Positions 44,620-55,842 of a stretch of DNA of 64,000 bases are shown here, piece after piece. Each line of letters opens with the position of its first letter. Positions within the stretch are counted from its first letter, which is position 1. The translations under genes and the position numbers were made by a program. This DNA is from Haloglomus irregulare (GTDB lineage Archaea > Halobacteriota > Halobacteria > Halobacteriales > Haloarculaceae). The DNA lies in the NCBI RefSeq assembly GCF_007421925.1, contig NZ_QMDX01000003.1, positions 200,073 through 264,072 on the forward strand. Reading direction: 5' to 3'. The notes below the pieces were generated by a model. The model ran no database searches. It was not told the DNA's origin and saw only the letters and a list, made by a program, of their open reading frames with translations.

Positions 44620-47193
44620 TCAGGCCAGCGGCCCGACGGTCACCGTCGCGCCGTCGCGGTCCCCCGGGAGCGTCACCTCGCGCTCGCCGACGGAACTCGT
44701 CAGGACGACGGTCGTGTCGTTGCTCGCGCGGTAGTCGATACGGAGCTCCGAGCCGGGGTCCAGGCCCGCCCCCTCGACGTGGACGGTGACCTCGTCGACG
44801 CCCCAGCAGGTGATGTTGAGCGCGTTGGCCGGCGCGTACCGCTCGTGGCCGTCCCGTTCGTCGTCGTCCGCGAGGTTGCGCTCCCCGTCCGCATTGGGGT
44901 CGGCGACCCACTCGATGCCGCGGGTGACGTGGGGCTGTGGCCTGGTGCCCGTCCAGTTGAACTGCTCGACGTGGGGTGCCTCGTAGCCGTCCGCCAGCGA
45001 GATGGCGTCGACGCGGCCGCTGGAGAACTCCTCGTGGACCGTGATGCCACTCACCCAGTAAGCGCTGTCGTGGACCAGGCCCAACCCGGGGTAGTCGAAC
45101 TCCGGGATACGCTTGTAGGTCACTCGGTCGGGGTCCCCCTCGCGGTGGCCCTTGGCGACGTACTCCGGGCCGCCGCTCCACTCGTCGCAGGCCGCGAGGA
45201 TCATGTGGGTGCCGCCGGGAAAGACGTCGATGCGGTGGCGGTAGTCGAACTCGTCCAGCCGGCGGGCATAGTTCGCCGGCCCGAGGATGGGGACCAGCGG
45301 GTCCGCCACGCCGTTCCACAGCAGCATCGGGACGTGCCGGAGGTTGTCGGTCAGGCGGAGGGCGTTCTCCGGCTGCTCCCCGAAGACGGTGATGATGTCG
45401 CCGCCCTCCTCGCCGCCGAACAGGCCGGTCATGATTTCGGCGGGCGTCTGGAGCACGCTGTTGGTCGGACCCTCCAGGGGGTCCTCCGAGGGCGTACCGA
45501 CGATGGAGAAGCCCCGCGCGAACACGTCCGGGTGCTTGCCCGCAAGCAGGTGGACGCCGTAGCCGCCCATCGAGTAGCCCGAGACGGTCACGCGGTCCAT
45601 GTCGACGTTGTACCGCGCCCGGATGTCCCGCATCGCCTCGAACACGTCGAGCTCGGCGTGGCGCTGGTACCACAGCCCCGGCCCGCGGGCCTGCGGGGTC
45701 ATCACGATGGCACCGTACTCCTCGGCGAACCCCTTCACGTAGTTGGGCATGAACGTCGCGTACTGGTTGAACGAGCAGCCCAGCGAGTGGAGCAACAGTG
45801 CCAGCGGCGCGGGCTCGTCGGGCTCGTACTCCTCGGGGATGTAGGCGCTGTACGGCTGGAGCCGGCCGTAGAAGACGTTCCGCTGCGGGTCGACGCCCTC
45901 GTGGTCGTAGTCGGACCGGGAGGGGTAGAGGAAGGTGTGGTAGCCGCCGGTCGGCAGCTCGCGCTCGGTGACGCCGTCCCGGAGCTTCCCGAAGTCGATG
46001 TCGGCGTGGAACTCGGAGATGTCCCGCTCGGCGAGCGCGAACGCCTGTGCGGTCTCGCGCCAGTTGCCGTAGCCGAACACGCGCGGATAGCCGTCCAGGT
46101 CGCCGACGATGTCGCTCACGTCATCGGCCAGCCCGAGCGGGCCGATGAGGTTCCCGGAGAGCGGGTCCGAGAGGCTCTCGCCGATGGCGTCGCCGAGGTC
46201 CTGAACCCGGCCGAGCAGCCGCGGGGGGTTCCGCAGTTCGCCAAGCAGCGTCCCCGGTAGGTCGACGCCCATCGACGCCAGCCGCGACAGCAGGCCGTCC
46301 ACCTCGACGTTGCGCTCTACGGGCTCGTCGAACCGGAAGCCGACGTTGAACACGGGCGGGAGGTCCTCGGCCCCCTCGCCGCTGCCGGGGTACTCGTCGT
46401 CGACGGCCCCGCGGACCCGCTTGAACGTCCCGCGCTCGCGGTCCCAGAGCCCGACGGCGCAGTAGTGGCGCCAGGTCGCCTCGCCGGGCTCTAAGGGCAC
46501 CTCCACCTCGATCTGGTTGCGCTCGACGTCGACCACGAGCCGCTCCTCGGACAGCGGCTCCCCGTCGAGTTCGGCGCCCGTGCCCCAGGTGACGAGGGTG
46601 TGGTCGACCGGGGCGCCCAGGTCGCCCAGCCCGTCGCCCCAGTCGGTCGTCCCCCCATCGGGGTCGCCCTCGCCGGAGGTGTCGATGCCGACCGCGACGG
46701 CGGCCGCGTCCGGTGCCCGCATCGTGTTGAGTGTGAGTCGGTAGGCGACGCCCTCGTCGGTGGGGCGGGCGCGGAACTCGACCAGATCGGCCGCGTTGTA
46801 GGCGTAGCGGTCCTCGTTACGCGGGTAGTAGTAGTCACCCGTCGGCTGCTGGTAGACGCCGCCGACCGCCTTGGCGCCCTCGGGCGGCTCGGCGAACATG
46901 GGGGACACGTCCGCGCCGTAGTCGTCGAAGACGTGGTCCTGGTAGCAGTACTCCCCGTCGTCGTAGCCCTCGGTGCCGGCGACCAGCAGCGGGTCGGCCT
47001 CCCACCCCGGCCCGTTCTCCAGCGGCGGCGGCGTCGGGTGCTCGCCGTACAGCGCGTCCGGGCCCGGGCGTGGCATCCCCGTCGCCGCGATGTCGTCCCG
47101 GCGCTCGGGCAGCGGCGCCGGCTCGGGCGCACCGGCGTCGACCATACCGGCCCCGTCGGCGGCCACCCCCGTCTCGTCGGCGTCGTCAGTCAT
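44620..47193 (-). CDS. Large alpha/beta-hydrolase (esterase-like), paralogue 2
   Basis: An 857-residue paralogue of the adjacent gene in the same orientation. They share the block [19 protein letters not shown] and the [10 protein letters not shown] element. The hydrolase core has [13 protein letters not shown] and the nucleophile elbow [12 protein letters not shown], with FPGGTHMIL in place of the other copy's AAGH. A longer acidic N-terminus precedes it. Start at 47193 (MTDDADETG); an ATG at 47229 is an alternative. A TATA-like GAATAAAG lies about 55 nt upstream. The pair clearly arose by duplication. Confidence 0.8.
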   Translation of the reverse strand: MTDDADETGVAADGAGMVDAGAPEPAPLPERRDDIAATGMPRPGPDALYGEHPTPPPLENGPGWEADPLLVAGTEGYDDGEYCYQDHVFDDYGADVSPMFAEPPEGAKAVGGVYQQPTGDYYYPRNEDRYAYNAADLVEFRARPTDEGVAYRLTLNTMRAPDAAAVAVGIDTSGEGDPDGGTTDWGDGLGDLGAPVDHTLVTWGTGAELDGEPLSEERLVVDVERNQIEVEVPLEPGEATWRHYCAVGLWDRERGTFKRVRGAVDDEYPGSGEGAEDLPPVFNVGFRFDEPVERNVEVDGLLSRLASMGVDLPGTLLGELRNPPRLLGRVQDLGDAIGESLSDPLSGNLIGPLGLADDVSDIVGDLDGYPRVFGYGNWRETAQAFALAERDISEFHADIDFGKLRDGVTERELPTGGYHTFLYPSRSDYDHEGVDPQRNVFYGRLQPYSAYIPEEYEPDEPAPLALLLHSLGCSFNQYATFMPNYVKGFAEEYGAIVMTPQARGPGLWYQRHAELDVFEAMRDIRARYNVDMDRVTVSGYSMGGYGVHLLAGKHPDVFARGFSIVGTPSEDPLEGPTNSVLQTPAEIMTGLFGGEEGGDIITVFGEQPENALRLTDNLRHVPMLLWNGVADPLVPILGPANYARRLDEFDYRHRIDVFPGGTHMILAACDEWSGGPEYVAKGHREGDPDRVTYKRIPEFDYPGLGLVHDSAYWVSGITVHEEFSSGRVDAISLADGYEAPHVEQFNWTGTRPQPHVTRGIEWVADPNADGERNLADDDERDGHERYAPANALNITCWGVDEVTVHVEGAGLDPGSELRIDYRASNDTTVVLTSSVGEREVTLPGDRDGATVTVGPLA

Positions 47194-47410
47194 ACGGTTT
47201 CCAGCGTGTCCACCCGCAAAAGCGTTCATCCGGCAGTTCTCCGGGCCTTTATTCAGGAGTTCCCGTGTGATCAGCCCCCACGAGACGGCGCCACATACCG
47301 GCGTTCGCGCCGGTTTCGCGACCGGTTCCCGTGGCGACGCCACGGCCGATGGCGCGGGCCGGCGACGCGCGGTCGTCGGGTATTTGCCGGCCCGGGCGCA
47401 TCCGACGGAC

Positions 47411-50284
47411 ATGCACGAGGACGGCGACGGCGCCGACCCCGCCGCGGACGCCCGCGACACGGACGCCCGCGACACGGACGACGCGACCGGCGCCCCGGAC
47501 CCGGCGCTGGGTGCGCCCGACGGGATGGACCCCGAGGAGTTGACGCCGATGCTCTCCCAGTACTACGAGCTGTGTGCCCGCTACGAGGACTCGCTCGTCC
47601 TCTTCCAAGTGGGCGACTTCTACGAGACGTTCTGTGCCGCGGCCGAGACCACCGCCCGGCTCTGCGAGATCACCCTCACCAAGCGCGAGGACTCCACCGG
47701 CCGGTACCCGATGGCCGGCATCCCGGTCGACAGCGCCGAGAGCTACATCGAGACGCTGCTGGACGCGGGCTACCGGGTCGCCGTGGCCGACCAGGTCGAG
47801 GCCCCCGCCGAGGCGTCGGGCTGCGTCGAGCGCGCGGTCACGCGGGTCGTCACCCCGGGGACGCTGACGGAGGCCGCGCTGCTCCGCGGGGCGGACAACA
47901 ACTTCGTCGCGGCGCTGGCCGTTGACGACGACACGGATGGGCCCCTCGACGGCGGCCGCGAGTACGGCCTCGCGCTGCTGGACGTATCGACGGGCGACTT
48001 CTACGCGACCGGGCTGGCCTCGCTTTCCGCCGTCGCCGACGAGGCCGGCCGGTTCGTCCCCAGTGAGGTCGTGGTCGGCCCCGACATCGACGACGATGCC
48101 GTCGCCGAGGCGTTCCCCGCCGAGGCGATGGTCACCCGGTACGATTCGGTCGCGTTCGACGCGGACGTGGCGCGTGAACGGGTCGGGACCTACTTCGCCG
48201 ACGCGGGCGAGACGCTCGCGAGCGACGCCGAACTGCGGGCCTGCGGCGCGCTACTGGCGTACGCCGAGTACACCCGCGGGGGCTACCACGAGGACGCCGG
48301 TGCGGTCGACGACGGCGCCGTCGACGAGTCCGGCCTTGACCCGGCCGAGGTGCCCGCCGAGCCGCGCCTCTCCTACCTCAACCACCTCACCCGGTACGAC
48401 CCCCGCGAGTACATGCTGCTGGACGCGGTCGCGGTGCGGTCCCTGGAGCTGTTCGAACCCCGGCACGTCCACGGCGCCGCGGGGACGGCGCTGGCCGACG
48501 TGATAGACGAGACGGCCTGTGCGCTCGGCCGGCGCGAACTCACGGACTGGCTCCGCCGGCCGCTGCTGGACACGGACCGCATCGCCGCCCGGCAGGACGC
48601 CGTCGGCGAACTCGTCCGCGACGTGCGCACCCGCGAGCGACTCCACGAGCGACTGGCGGACGTCTACGACATCGAGCGGCTGGTCGCCCGGGTCTCCCGG
48701 GGCCGCGCCAACGCCCGGGACCTCCGGTCGTTGCACGAGACACTGGCCGTGGTGCCGGACCTGCGCGACGTACTGGTCGACGCCGAGGGCGAACCGCTCC
48801 AGCGGCTGCGCGAGCGGCTGGACCCCGTCGCGGACGTCCGCGAGGCCATCGACGCCGCCGTCGCCGAGGACCCGCCGCCGGAACTCACGGAGGGCGGCGT
48901 CATCCGGAAGGGGTACGACGAGCGGCTGGACGAGCTCCGCGCGACCGAGCGCGAGGGCAAGCGGTGGATCGACGAGCTGGAGGCGAGCGAGCGCGAGCGG
49001 ACCGGCGTCGACTCGCTGAAGGTCGGCCACAACCAGGTCCACGGCTACTACATCGAGGTGACCGACCCGAACCTCGACGCCGTGCCCGACGAGTACCAGC
49101 GCCGGCAGACACTGAAGAACAGCGAGCGGTTCGTCACGCCCGCGCTGAAGGAGCGTGAGGACGAGATCCTCCGCGCCACCGAGCGGGCCGACGACCTGGA
49201 GTACGAGCTGTTCCGCGACCTGCGCGACGAGGTGGCCGCCGAGGCCGAACGGATCCAGGCCCTCGCGGCGGCAGTCGCGGACCTGGACGCGCTGGTGGCG
49301 CTGGCCACGGTGGCAGCCGAGCACGGCTACACCCGCCCGACGGTCGGCGCCGACCGGTTCGCGATCGAGGGCGGGCGCCACCCCGTCGTCGAACGCGCCG
49401 AGGAGCGGTTCGTCCCCAACGGGACCGACCTCGACCCCGGGACGATAGCGGTCATCACGGGCCCGAACATGAGCGGGAAGTCCACCTACATGCGCCAGGT
49501 CGCGCTGGTCTGCGTGCTGGCGCAGGTGGGGTCGTTCGTCCCCGCGACCGCGGCCCAGCTCCCGGTCGTGGACCGCGTGTTCACCCGCGTCGGCGCCAGC
49601 GACGACATCGCCGGCGGCCGCTCGACGTTCATGGTCGAGATGACCGAGGTCGCGGACATCCTCCGGGCCGCGACGCCGCGCTCGCTCGTGCTGCTGGACG
49701 AGGTCGGCCGCGGCACCTCCACCGCCGACGGCTTCGCGCTCGCCCGCGCCGTCACGGAGCACCTCCACGACGAGGTCGGCGCCACCGTCCTCTTTGCCAC
49801 GCACCACCACGACCTCACCGGACTCGCGGCGGACCTGCCCGACGCCGTCAACCGCCACTTCCCCGCCACCGAGCGCGACGGCGAGGTCGTCTTCCGCCAC
49901 GACCTCCAGCCCGGCGCCGCCACCGCCTCCTACGGCGTGGAGGTCGCCGACGCCGCCGGCGTCCCCGAGTCCGTGGTCGCCCGCGCACACGAACTGCTGG
50001 CCCGGGAGACGGCCGACGGTGCGGGCCAGCCGGACGAATCGGCCGGGGACGCGGGCGGTTCGGGTCGTGACGGGACCGCTTCCGGTGGAACGGCCCCTGC
50101 CGCTGGCGACCCCCCCGCTTCCGGTGGAACCGACCCGGCCGCCGTCTCCGTCTCCGGCGACGGCGGGCACGACGTCGAGCGGCTGGTCGCCGAACTGGAT
50201 GCCGTCGACCTGGGGAACACGACCCCGCTCGAAGCGCTGAACCGGCTATCGGAGCTGAAGCGGTTGCTGGACGAGTCGGAGTAG
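47411..50284 (+). CDS. mutS: DNA mismatch repair protein MutS
   Basis: A 957-residue MutS. The mismatch-binding domain has [11 protein letters not shown] (with the Phe-x-Glu-like motif) and [20 protein letters not shown]; the core domains follow; the ATPase has Walker [21 protein letters not shown], Walker [17 protein letters not shown] and [13 protein letters not shown] long acidic N-terminus (about 40 residues, [15 protein letters not shown]) and a Ser/Gly-rich spacer before the C-terminal dimerisation helix are haloarchaeal additions. No mutL gene is adjacent. Confidence 0.97.
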   Translation: MHEDGDGADPAADARDTDARDTDDATGAPDPALGAPDGMDPEELTPMLSQYYELCARYEDSLVLFQVGDFYETFCAAAETTARLCEITLTKREDSTGRYPMAGIPVDSAESYIETLLDAGYRVAVADQVEAPAEASGCVERAVTRVVTPGTLTEAALLRGADNNFVAALAVDDDTDGPLDGGREYGLALLDVSTGDFYATGLASLSAVADEAGRFVPSEVVVGPDIDDDAVAEAFPAEAMVTRYDSVAFDADVARERVGTYFADAGETLASDAELRACGALLAYAEYTRGGYHEDAGAVDDGAVDESGLDPAEVPAEPRLSYLNHLTRYDPREYMLLDAVAVRSLELFEPRHVHGAAGTALADVIDETACALGRRELTDWLRRPLLDTDRIAARQDAVGELVRDVRTRERLHERLADVYDIERLVARVSRGRANARDLRSLHETLAVVPDLRDVLVDAEGEPLQRLRERLDPVADVREAIDAAVAEDPPPELTEGGVIRKGYDERLDELRATEREGKRWIDELEASERERTGVDSLKVGHNQVHGYYIEVTDPNLDAVPDEYQRRQTLKNSERFVTPALKEREDEILRATERADDLEYELFRDLRDEVAAEAERIQALAAAVADLDALVALATVAAEHGYTRPTVGADRFAIEGGRHPVVERAEERFVPNGTDLDPGTIAVITGPNMSGKSTYMRQVALVCVLAQVGSFVPATAAQLPVVDRVFTRVGASDDIAGGRSTFMVEMTEVADILRAATPRSLVLLDEVGRGTSTADGFALARAVTEHLHDEVGATVLFATHHHDLTGLAADLPDAVNRHFPATERDGEVVFRHDLQPGAATASYGVEVADAAGVPESVVARAHELLARETADGAGQPDESAGDAGGSGRDGTASGGTAPAAGDPPASGGTDPAAVSVSGDGGHDVERLVAELDAVDLGNTTPLEALNRLSELKRLLDESE

Positions 50285-50472
50285 TTCTGCGTTACCGTCG
50301 GTATGGCAGTTCTATGCCGGATTGAAGAACTGTTCCCGGGTTTGACCCGAAGGACGTCGCATATTCGCAATCTACTGTAACGAGGACTCCCCCACGGGCC
50401 AGACCACGGGGCGTCCGTTGGCGCGACTCCCGAACCCGCAGCCTCTTGGGATCGCGTGACCAACCGCCGCCG

Positions 50473-51420
50473 ATGCGAACAGGGCTCGCGGCCGCCGGGG
50501 CCGTCCTGCTGCTCGCGACGACGCTCGTCGGCGCCGGGGTCGCGAGCGGGCACTCGGTCAACTACGTCTCCGCCGACCCGCAGGTCACGCCGGACGGGAC
50601 CGTCGTCGTGGAGGGGCTGTTCATCGAGGAGTCGGGCTGGGTGGTGGTCCACGAGCGGACCGCGGACGGCTACGGCGAGGCACTGGGCGCGACGCGGCTC
50701 CCGCGGCGGAACGCGTTCTACACCGACATCTCGGTATCTATCAGTAATCAGACCTGGCGCGACTGGACGACGCGGGAGGTCGTCGTGGTGCTCCACGGCG
50801 AGGACGGTGATGGGGAGTATACGTCGTCTGACCCGCCGCTGGGCGGGTTCGGCGCCGTCGTCACGGACCGGCTCGTGGTTTCGAAAGGTGACCGGGCTCT
50901 CGTGACCGGGGAGGACGACTTCCCGCAGCGCCCGGACGGACCACGGGTGACCGTCCGCCGGGCGTCGCTGCCCGCGGACGGCCATCTGGTCGTCCGGAAC
51001 CGGACCGCCGACGGCCGGGTCGTCGGGAGTCGGGCGCTCGCGGCGGGCACGTACGAGAACGTCTCCGTCGCGGTGAACGGGTCGTTCCACGCCGAGACCG
51101 AGGGCTCGTTTGCGGCACACGTGAGCCTCTACCGGGACGACGGCGACGGTCGGTTCGACGGCGACGAGCGGCCGGTCCGGACGGGCAACGGGACCGTCGC
51201 TACCCGCTTCGGCGTGGAACCGGCACGGGCCGGAGGGGTCGTTACGACGCCCGTGCAGACCACCGCGCCCCCGGGGAGCGGGACCGCCACGCCCACTGCG
51301 ACCGCCGACCCCAGCGGTGCGACCGACACCGGCGGCCAGCCCGGGTTCGGCGTGCTGGCGGCACTGTCGGCCGTGGTCGCCGGTGCGTTGCTGGTGCTGA
51401 CCGCTCGGCGTCGCGCGTGA
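50473..51420 (+). CDS. Secreted PGF-CTERM surface protein (DUF7282-like)
   Basis: A 315-residue protein. A signal peptide (MRTGLAAAGAVLLLATTLVG) is followed by a beta-rich domain used twice (SVNYVSADPQVTPDGTVVVE, then VTVRRASLPADGHLVVRNRT), a Thr/Pro-rich linker, and the C-terminal sorting signal GGQPGFGVLAALSAVVAGAL with a basic tail. PGF-CTERM is cut and lipid-anchored by archaeosortase A. It resembles haloarchaeal DUF7282 proteins; function is unknown. Start ATG 50473 is fixed by the signal peptide. Confidence 0.75.
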   Translation: MRTGLAAAGAVLLLATTLVGAGVASGHSVNYVSADPQVTPDGTVVVEGLFIEESGWVVVHERTADGYGEALGATRLPRRNAFYTDISVSISNQTWRDWTTREVVVVLHGEDGDGEYTSSDPPLGGFGAVVTDRLVVSKGDRALVTGEDDFPQRPDGPRVTVRRASLPADGHLVVRNRTADGRVVGSRALAAGTYENVSVAVNGSFHAETEGSFAAHVSLYRDDGDGRFDGDERPVRTGNGTVATRFGVEPARAGGVVTTPVQTTAPPGSGTATPTATADPSGATDTGGQPGFGVLAALSAVVAGALLVLTARRRA

Positions 51421-51511
51421 CCCGGCCTGCGGCCGGCGGGCACCGGGGCTGTCATCGGTTTCGACGGTCGGACCAGAACCCGTTTCTATCCCGAGCACCG
51501 AGTGGGAGGCG

Positions 51512-52570
51512 ATGCGACGACGAGCGTTCCTGTCGGGCGTCGGCACGGCGGGTGCGCTGGCGCTGGCAGGCTGTAGTGAGGTGGTCGAGACGCGGTCGCT
51601 CTCGGGACCGCCGGTGCTGTCCAACCGGCCGGACGCCGTCTACTTCCCCACGCACGTCGAGGGGATGGCGATGACCGGACGAGCGGACGCGGGGGAGTAC
51701 GCGTTCGCGCTGATGTACAGCTACCCCCACCGGTTCTGGACGGTGACCGGGGGGGAGGTCACGAGGACGCCCGTCGAGGAGGCCGACGACGTCCACCTGA
51801 TGGCGACCGTCTGGGACCCCGAGACGGGGACGGTCCTCCCCGAGACGGGGCTGGACGTGGAGATATCGAAGGGGGGCGAGCTGGTCAGCCAGGAGGTCAT
51901 CTACCCGATGCTCTCCCAGCCGATGGGCTTTCACTACGGCGCGAACTTCGGGCTCGACGGCGACGGGGAGTACGAGGTGACGGTCTCCGTCGGCGGGACG
52001 AACACGCGTCGGACCGGCTCGTTCGACGGGCGCTTCGGCGACCCGGCACGGGCGACGATCGGCTTCGAGTACAGCCAGTCCGACCGCGACGGGATCGCCT
52101 TCGAGGAGACGCCCGACCGCGCCGGCGACCCGACGGCCCGCGAGCCGATGGAGATGGGGATGCCGAACTCCGTGCTGCCGCCGGCCGACGAACTGCCGGG
52201 CGACCCCCGGGGGACGACCGAGACGGGCGACGCCGTGCTGGCCGTGACGACCCTGGCGGCGCCGCCGGCCGGCGTGGACGCCCCCGATGGGGGCACGTAC
52301 CTGGCGGTGTCGGCCCGCACCCCGTACAACCGGATGGTGCTGCCGGCGATGGCCGTCGAGGCGACGCTCACGGCCGACGGAACGCTGTTCGACGGGGCAC
52401 TGACGCGGACGCTCGACCCCGACCTGGGCTATCACTACGGGGCGGCGGTCGACGCGGTCCCCGCCGGTGCCGACCTGGAGCTGCGGGTGCCGACGCCGCC
52501 GCAGGTCGCCCGCCACGAGGGGTACGAGACGGCGTTCGTCGGGATGCCGCCGACCGAACTGACACTGTGA
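51512..52570 (+). CDS. Tp34-like Tat lipoprotein (putative iron/metal transport)
   Basis: A 352-residue protein beginning MRRRAFLSGVGTAGALALAG then Cys, a Tat lipobox. The mature protein has a Tp34/P19-type beta domain: YAFALMYSYPHRFWTVTG, DVHLMATVWDPETGTVLPET and PMLSQPMGFHYGANFGLDGD with Met/His that could bind metal. It repeats this style in the second half (LDPDLGYHYGAAVDAV). Such proteins bind ferrous iron or copper outside bacteria; transport of iron here is inference. The next gene starts 48 nt after its stop (52618) and encodes a peroxidase-like lipoprotein. Confidence 0.75.
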   Translation: MRRRAFLSGVGTAGALALAGCSEVVETRSLSGPPVLSNRPDAVYFPTHVEGMAMTGRADAGEYAFALMYSYPHRFWTVTGGEVTRTPVEEADDVHLMATVWDPETGTVLPETGLDVEISKGGELVSQEVIYPMLSQPMGFHYGANFGLDGDGEYEVTVSVGGTNTRRTGSFDGRFGDPARATIGFEYSQSDRDGIAFEETPDRAGDPTAREPMEMGMPNSVLPPADELPGDPRGTTETGDAVLAVTTLAAPPAGVDAPDGGTYLAVSARTPYNRMVLPAMAVEATLTADGTLFDGALTRTLDPDLGYHYGAAVDAVPAGADLELRVPTPPQVARHEGYETAFVGMPPTELTL

Positions 52571-52617
52571 GCCGCGATCATGGAACGAGTAAGAAGCCAC
52601 CGACACGAAGGGGAACC

Positions 52618-53946
52618 ATGAGGGAACCGGACGCGACGGGCGACGGGGGTCGGAGCCGCCGCGACGTGCTGAAGGCCGCGGTGGCCGTCGGCGGGAGCGT
52701 GGGCCTCTCGGCCTGCCTCGACGCCATCGACGGCGGCGAGGGGAGCGGGACCGAGGCGGTCCCGTCCGGCCCGGAGGACCTCTCGACGCTCCCGACCCGG
52801 CAGTTCGCCTGGGGCGAGCATATCCGCCGCGACGAGTTCGGCAACGAGCAGCTGCCAGCCCACCAGACGCTGCTCTACCTGACCCTCCCCGGCGAGGGCC
52901 CGCCGACGGCGGACCAGCGCGCGACCGTCGAGACCGCGCTCACGCGGCTGGACGAGGCGTACGCGTGGTCCCACGAGGGGTTGCTGCGCTCGCTCGCCTA
53001 CTCGCCCGAGTACTTCGACCGGTACGAGACGGCGCTCCCCGAGCCCCTCGATATCTACCCGGCCAGGCGGCTCTCCCCGTTCGAGACGCCGGAGTTCGAC
53101 CGGCAGGACGCGCTGCTCCACCTGGCGAGCGACCGCCCGGACGCGCTGCTGGCGGCCGAACAGGCCCTGACCGGCGAGCGCGCGAGCGCCAACGGCGTCG
53201 ACTTCGACGCCGCGCTCACGGACGTCTTCACCGTCGACGACCGCCGGACGGGGTTCATCGGCGCCGGCCTCCCGGCCGCGAAACAGGGCGGACTGGAGGG
53301 CGTCCCCGAGGACGGTCCCGTCCCCGACGGGAGCCCGCTGTTCATGGGATTCAAGGCCGGGTTCGCGCGGAACCAGGCGCCCGAGGACCGTGTGACGATC
53401 CAGGACGGCCCGTTCGCCGGCGGGACGACGAAACACGTCGCCAACCTCCGCCAGCGGCTCGAGGACTGGTACGGGGAACAGGACTTCACTCAGCGCGTGA
53501 TGGAGATGTTCTCGCCGATGCACGCCGAGAACGACTGGGTCGAGGGCGTGGGGGCGAACCTCGAGGACGGCTCCCGGGTCGACGAGACGGTCGCGACCAT
53601 CGAGGAGCAGGCGACGGAGTTCGGCCGCGTCGGCCACGCCCAGAAGGCCGCCCGCGCCAACCGCGACCCCGACGGGACGGTCAAGCTCAACCGCCGCCAT
53701 TTCGAGTCCGCCGACGACGGCATCGCCTCGCTGCATTTCCCCTCGCTCCAGCGCGAGATGTCCGAGTTCGACGCCGTCCGCGAGGCGATGAACGGGCAGG
53801 ACCTGACCGAGATCACCCCCGCCGTCCGCCAGCGGGTCAACAACGGCATCCTCGAGTACATCTTCGTCCGCCACCGCGGCAACTTCCTCGTCCCGCCGCG
53901 CGACCTGCGGGCGCTGCCGACGCCGGACGGCGACGCGCCCCAGTAG
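52618..53946 (+). CDS. Tat lipoprotein, Dyp-peroxidase-like (DUF7405-like)
   Basis: A 442-residue protein with twin-arginine signal SRRDVLKAAVAVGGSVGLSA then Cys. The domain resembles Dyp-type peroxidase/EfeB-like folds (FMGFKAGFARNQAPEDRVTI, TTKHVANLRQRLEDWYGEQD, HFESADDGIASLHFPSLQRE). The haem-binding motif GxxDG is not obvious, so activity is unsure. Co-located with the Tp34-like gene, suggesting a two-part extracytoplasmic iron system; I infer this from pairing seen in haloarchaea. Start ATG 52618 fits the signal peptide; a GTG at 52567 is rejected. Confidence 0.65.
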   Translation: MREPDATGDGGRSRRDVLKAAVAVGGSVGLSACLDAIDGGEGSGTEAVPSGPEDLSTLPTRQFAWGEHIRRDEFGNEQLPAHQTLLYLTLPGEGPPTADQRATVETALTRLDEAYAWSHEGLLRSLAYSPEYFDRYETALPEPLDIYPARRLSPFETPEFDRQDALLHLASDRPDALLAAEQALTGERASANGVDFDAALTDVFTVDDRRTGFIGAGLPAAKQGGLEGVPEDGPVPDGSPLFMGFKAGFARNQAPEDRVTIQDGPFAGGTTKHVANLRQRLEDWYGEQDFTQRVMEMFSPMHAENDWVEGVGANLEDGSRVDETVATIEEQATEFGRVGHAQKAARANRDPDGTVKLNRRHFESADDGIASLHFPSLQREMSEFDAVREAMNGQDLTEITPAVRQRVNNGILEYIFVRHRGNFLVPPRDLRALPTPDGDAPQ

Positions 53947-53968
53947 ACACGACGGCGGGCCTTCGGAT

Positions 53969-54784
53969 TCAGGCCCAGTCCGCGACGGCCGCCAGCAGCG
54001 CGTCGTGGACCGCCGGCTCCCCGTTCGAGGCGACGAGCCCGACGCTGTCGTGCTGCCAGCGCTCGTCGTGGAGGTCCGTGACGCGGCCACCGGCCCGCCG
54101 GACGAGGTGCACGCCGGCGATGGTGTCCCAGGGGTTGGTCGCGACCGTCGTGACGGCGCCGTCGAGCGCCCCCGCGGCGACCGCCGCGAGCACGAGCTGG
54201 ACCGAGCCGGGCCGCCGGATGTCGCCGAACCGCTCGACCAGCCCCGAGAGCACGCCGGCGTACTCCTCGCGCCGGTCCCGCTCCCAGTAGACGGTGGGCG
54301 CGACCATGCAGGCGGCGGGGTCGGTCCGGTCGCTCGTCGTCACGACCGCCCCGTTCCGCCGGGTCCGGTCGGCGCCGGCGACCGTCGTGGTCGACAACAT
54401 CGGCGCGACCGTGGCGGCGGCGACGGGCTCGCCGTCGTCGACGGCGGCGATGCTTGTCACCCACTCCGGGCGCTCCCGCACGAAGTTGTTGGTGCCGTCG
54501 ATCGGGTCGACAACCCAGGCCGGCCCCCGCGGTGGGAGCGTCGAGCGCTCGCCGTCCTCCTCGCCGACGACGGGCGCGTCGGAGGCGTCGCGGAGGACGG
54601 CCGCGGCGGCGCGCTGGGCGTCCGCGTCGGCCTCGGAGACGTAGTCCGTCGGGGTGGCCTTCGTCTCGAGGGCGACCGCGGTCCCGAAGTGGTCGGCGGC
54701 GACGGCCCCGCCGACCCGGGCGGCGCGGCGGGCCACGCGCCGGCGCTCGACCGCCTCGGCGTGCCCCGGCGACGGGTCGGTCAT
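53969..54784 (-). CDS. Inositol monophosphatase-family phosphatase
   Basis: A 271-residue metal-dependent phosphatase. It has VSEADADAQRAAAAVLRD, the metal site VGEEDGE, the signature WVVDPIDGTNNFVRERPEWV and the second motif TTVATNPWDTIAGVHLVRRA. Archaeal members act as inositol-1-phosphatase or fructose-1,6-bisphosphatase. Its start (54784) overlaps the phnE-like stop by 4 nt, so it belongs to the phosphonate-transport operon and may dephosphorylate a product. It has all key Asp/Glu residues. Confidence 0.88.
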   Translation of the reverse strand: MTDPSPGHAEAVERRRVARRAARVGGAVAADHFGTAVALETKATPTDYVSEADADAQRAAAAVLRDASDAPVVGEEDGERSTLPPRGPAWVVDPIDGTNNFVRERPEWVTSIAAVDDGEPVAAATVAPMLSTTTVAGADRTRRNGAVVTTSDRTDPAACMVAPTVYWERDRREEYAGVLSGLVERFGDIRRPGSVQLVLAAVAAGALDGAVTTVATNPWDTIAGVHLVRRAGGRVTDLHDERWQHDSVGLVASNGEPAVHDALLAAVADWA

Positions 54785-55842
54785 CGGTCGCGGTAGCCGA
54801 GCCACTTCCGGCCGTCGAACAGGTCACGGACGGCGTCGGTCAGGCTGGTCGCCTCGTGCTCGTCCGGGCGGAGGCGGGCCCGTAGCCGCGAGGACGTGAG
54901 CTCCACGGCCAGGACGATGAAGATGACCATCACCAGCGCGGCGACGGCCCGGTCGAAGGCGAGGAAGCCGAGCTTGAGCTGGAGGTACTGGCCGATGCCA
55001 CCGGCGCCGACGACGCCCAGCGAGACGGCGATGCGGGTGTTGATCTCGAGGATGTAGAGCGTCCACGCGATGAACGAGGAGGAGACCTGCGACAGCATCC
55101 CGAACGAGACCACGTGGGGCCGGTTCGCGCCGGTCGACTGGATGGCCTCGATGGGTCCCTCGTCGATCTCCTCCAGCTCGTCGGTGAACAGCCGGCCGAG
55201 GTTGCCGACGGTGTCGGTCGCCACCGCCAGCATCGCGCCGATGGGGGAGATGGAGACCAGCGGGATGTAGATGAGCACCCACACCAGCGCCGGCACCGCT
55301 CGGATGGTCGACATCGTCCCGCGGAAGAGGAAGTTGAACGGGAACGGGGTGACCCGCTCGGAGCCGAGCACGCCGAACAGCAGCGCGAGCGGGAAGCCGA
55401 GGACCGTCCCGGTGAAGCCGATGATGACCGTCACGACGGCGCCGGAGACGATGTACGAGGCCGACCCGGTCCGCGCCGTCTCGACGAAGGTCCCGGGGTT
55501 GAGGAACGACCCTACGAGGCCCTGCAGGCCGGTGACCTCGTTGTCCTGCGAGTGGACGGTGAAATCGACGAAGTTCGGCGCGAGGAACTCGCGGAGGCTC
55601 TCCAGGAAGGTCGGGAGTTGCCGGCCCAGATCCGCCAGGAACTTGCCGACGGAGCTGCCGGCGAGGTAGCCGATGCCGAAGTAGGTCGACAGCAGGACGA
55701 CCGCCAGGAGTGCGAGCGCGCCGAGCCGGCGGAACAGGGTGCGGCGCTCGATCCGCGCGAGGGTCTCGGCGACGCGGTCGTCGGTCGGCTCGGCGTCGCT
55801 CGCCGCCGCGGTCCCGCCGTCTGCCCGAGTGTCGTCAGTCAT
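54781..55842 (-). CDS. phnE: Phosphonate-type ABC transporter permease
   Basis: A 353-residue inner-membrane permease. The first helix is LGALALLAVVLLSTYFGIGY, followed by the core helices with the EAA-like cytoplasmic loop (EEIDEGPIEAIQSTGANRPH) that contacts the ATPase, and later helices (GGIGQYLQLKLGFLAFDRAV). Start MTDDTRAD (55842), overlapping the ATPase stop by 8 nt. The most likely cargo is phosphonate or phosphate ester, by family. Confidence 0.9.
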   Translation of the reverse strand: MTDDTRADGGTAAASDAEPTDDRVAETLARIERRTLFRRLGALALLAVVLLSTYFGIGYLAGSSVGKFLADLGRQLPTFLESLREFLAPNFVDFTVHSQDNEVTGLQGLVGSFLNPGTFVETARTGSASYIVSGAVVTVIIGFTGTVLGFPLALLFGVLGSERVTPFPFNFLFRGTMSTIRAVPALVWVLIYIPLVSISPIGAMLAVATDTVGNLGRLFTDELEEIDEGPIEAIQSTGANRPHVVSFGMLSQVSSSFIAWTLYILEINTRIAVSLGVVGAGGIGQYLQLKLGFLAFDRAVAALVMVIFIVLAVELTSSRLRARLRPDEHEATSLTDAVRDLFDGRKWLGYRDR

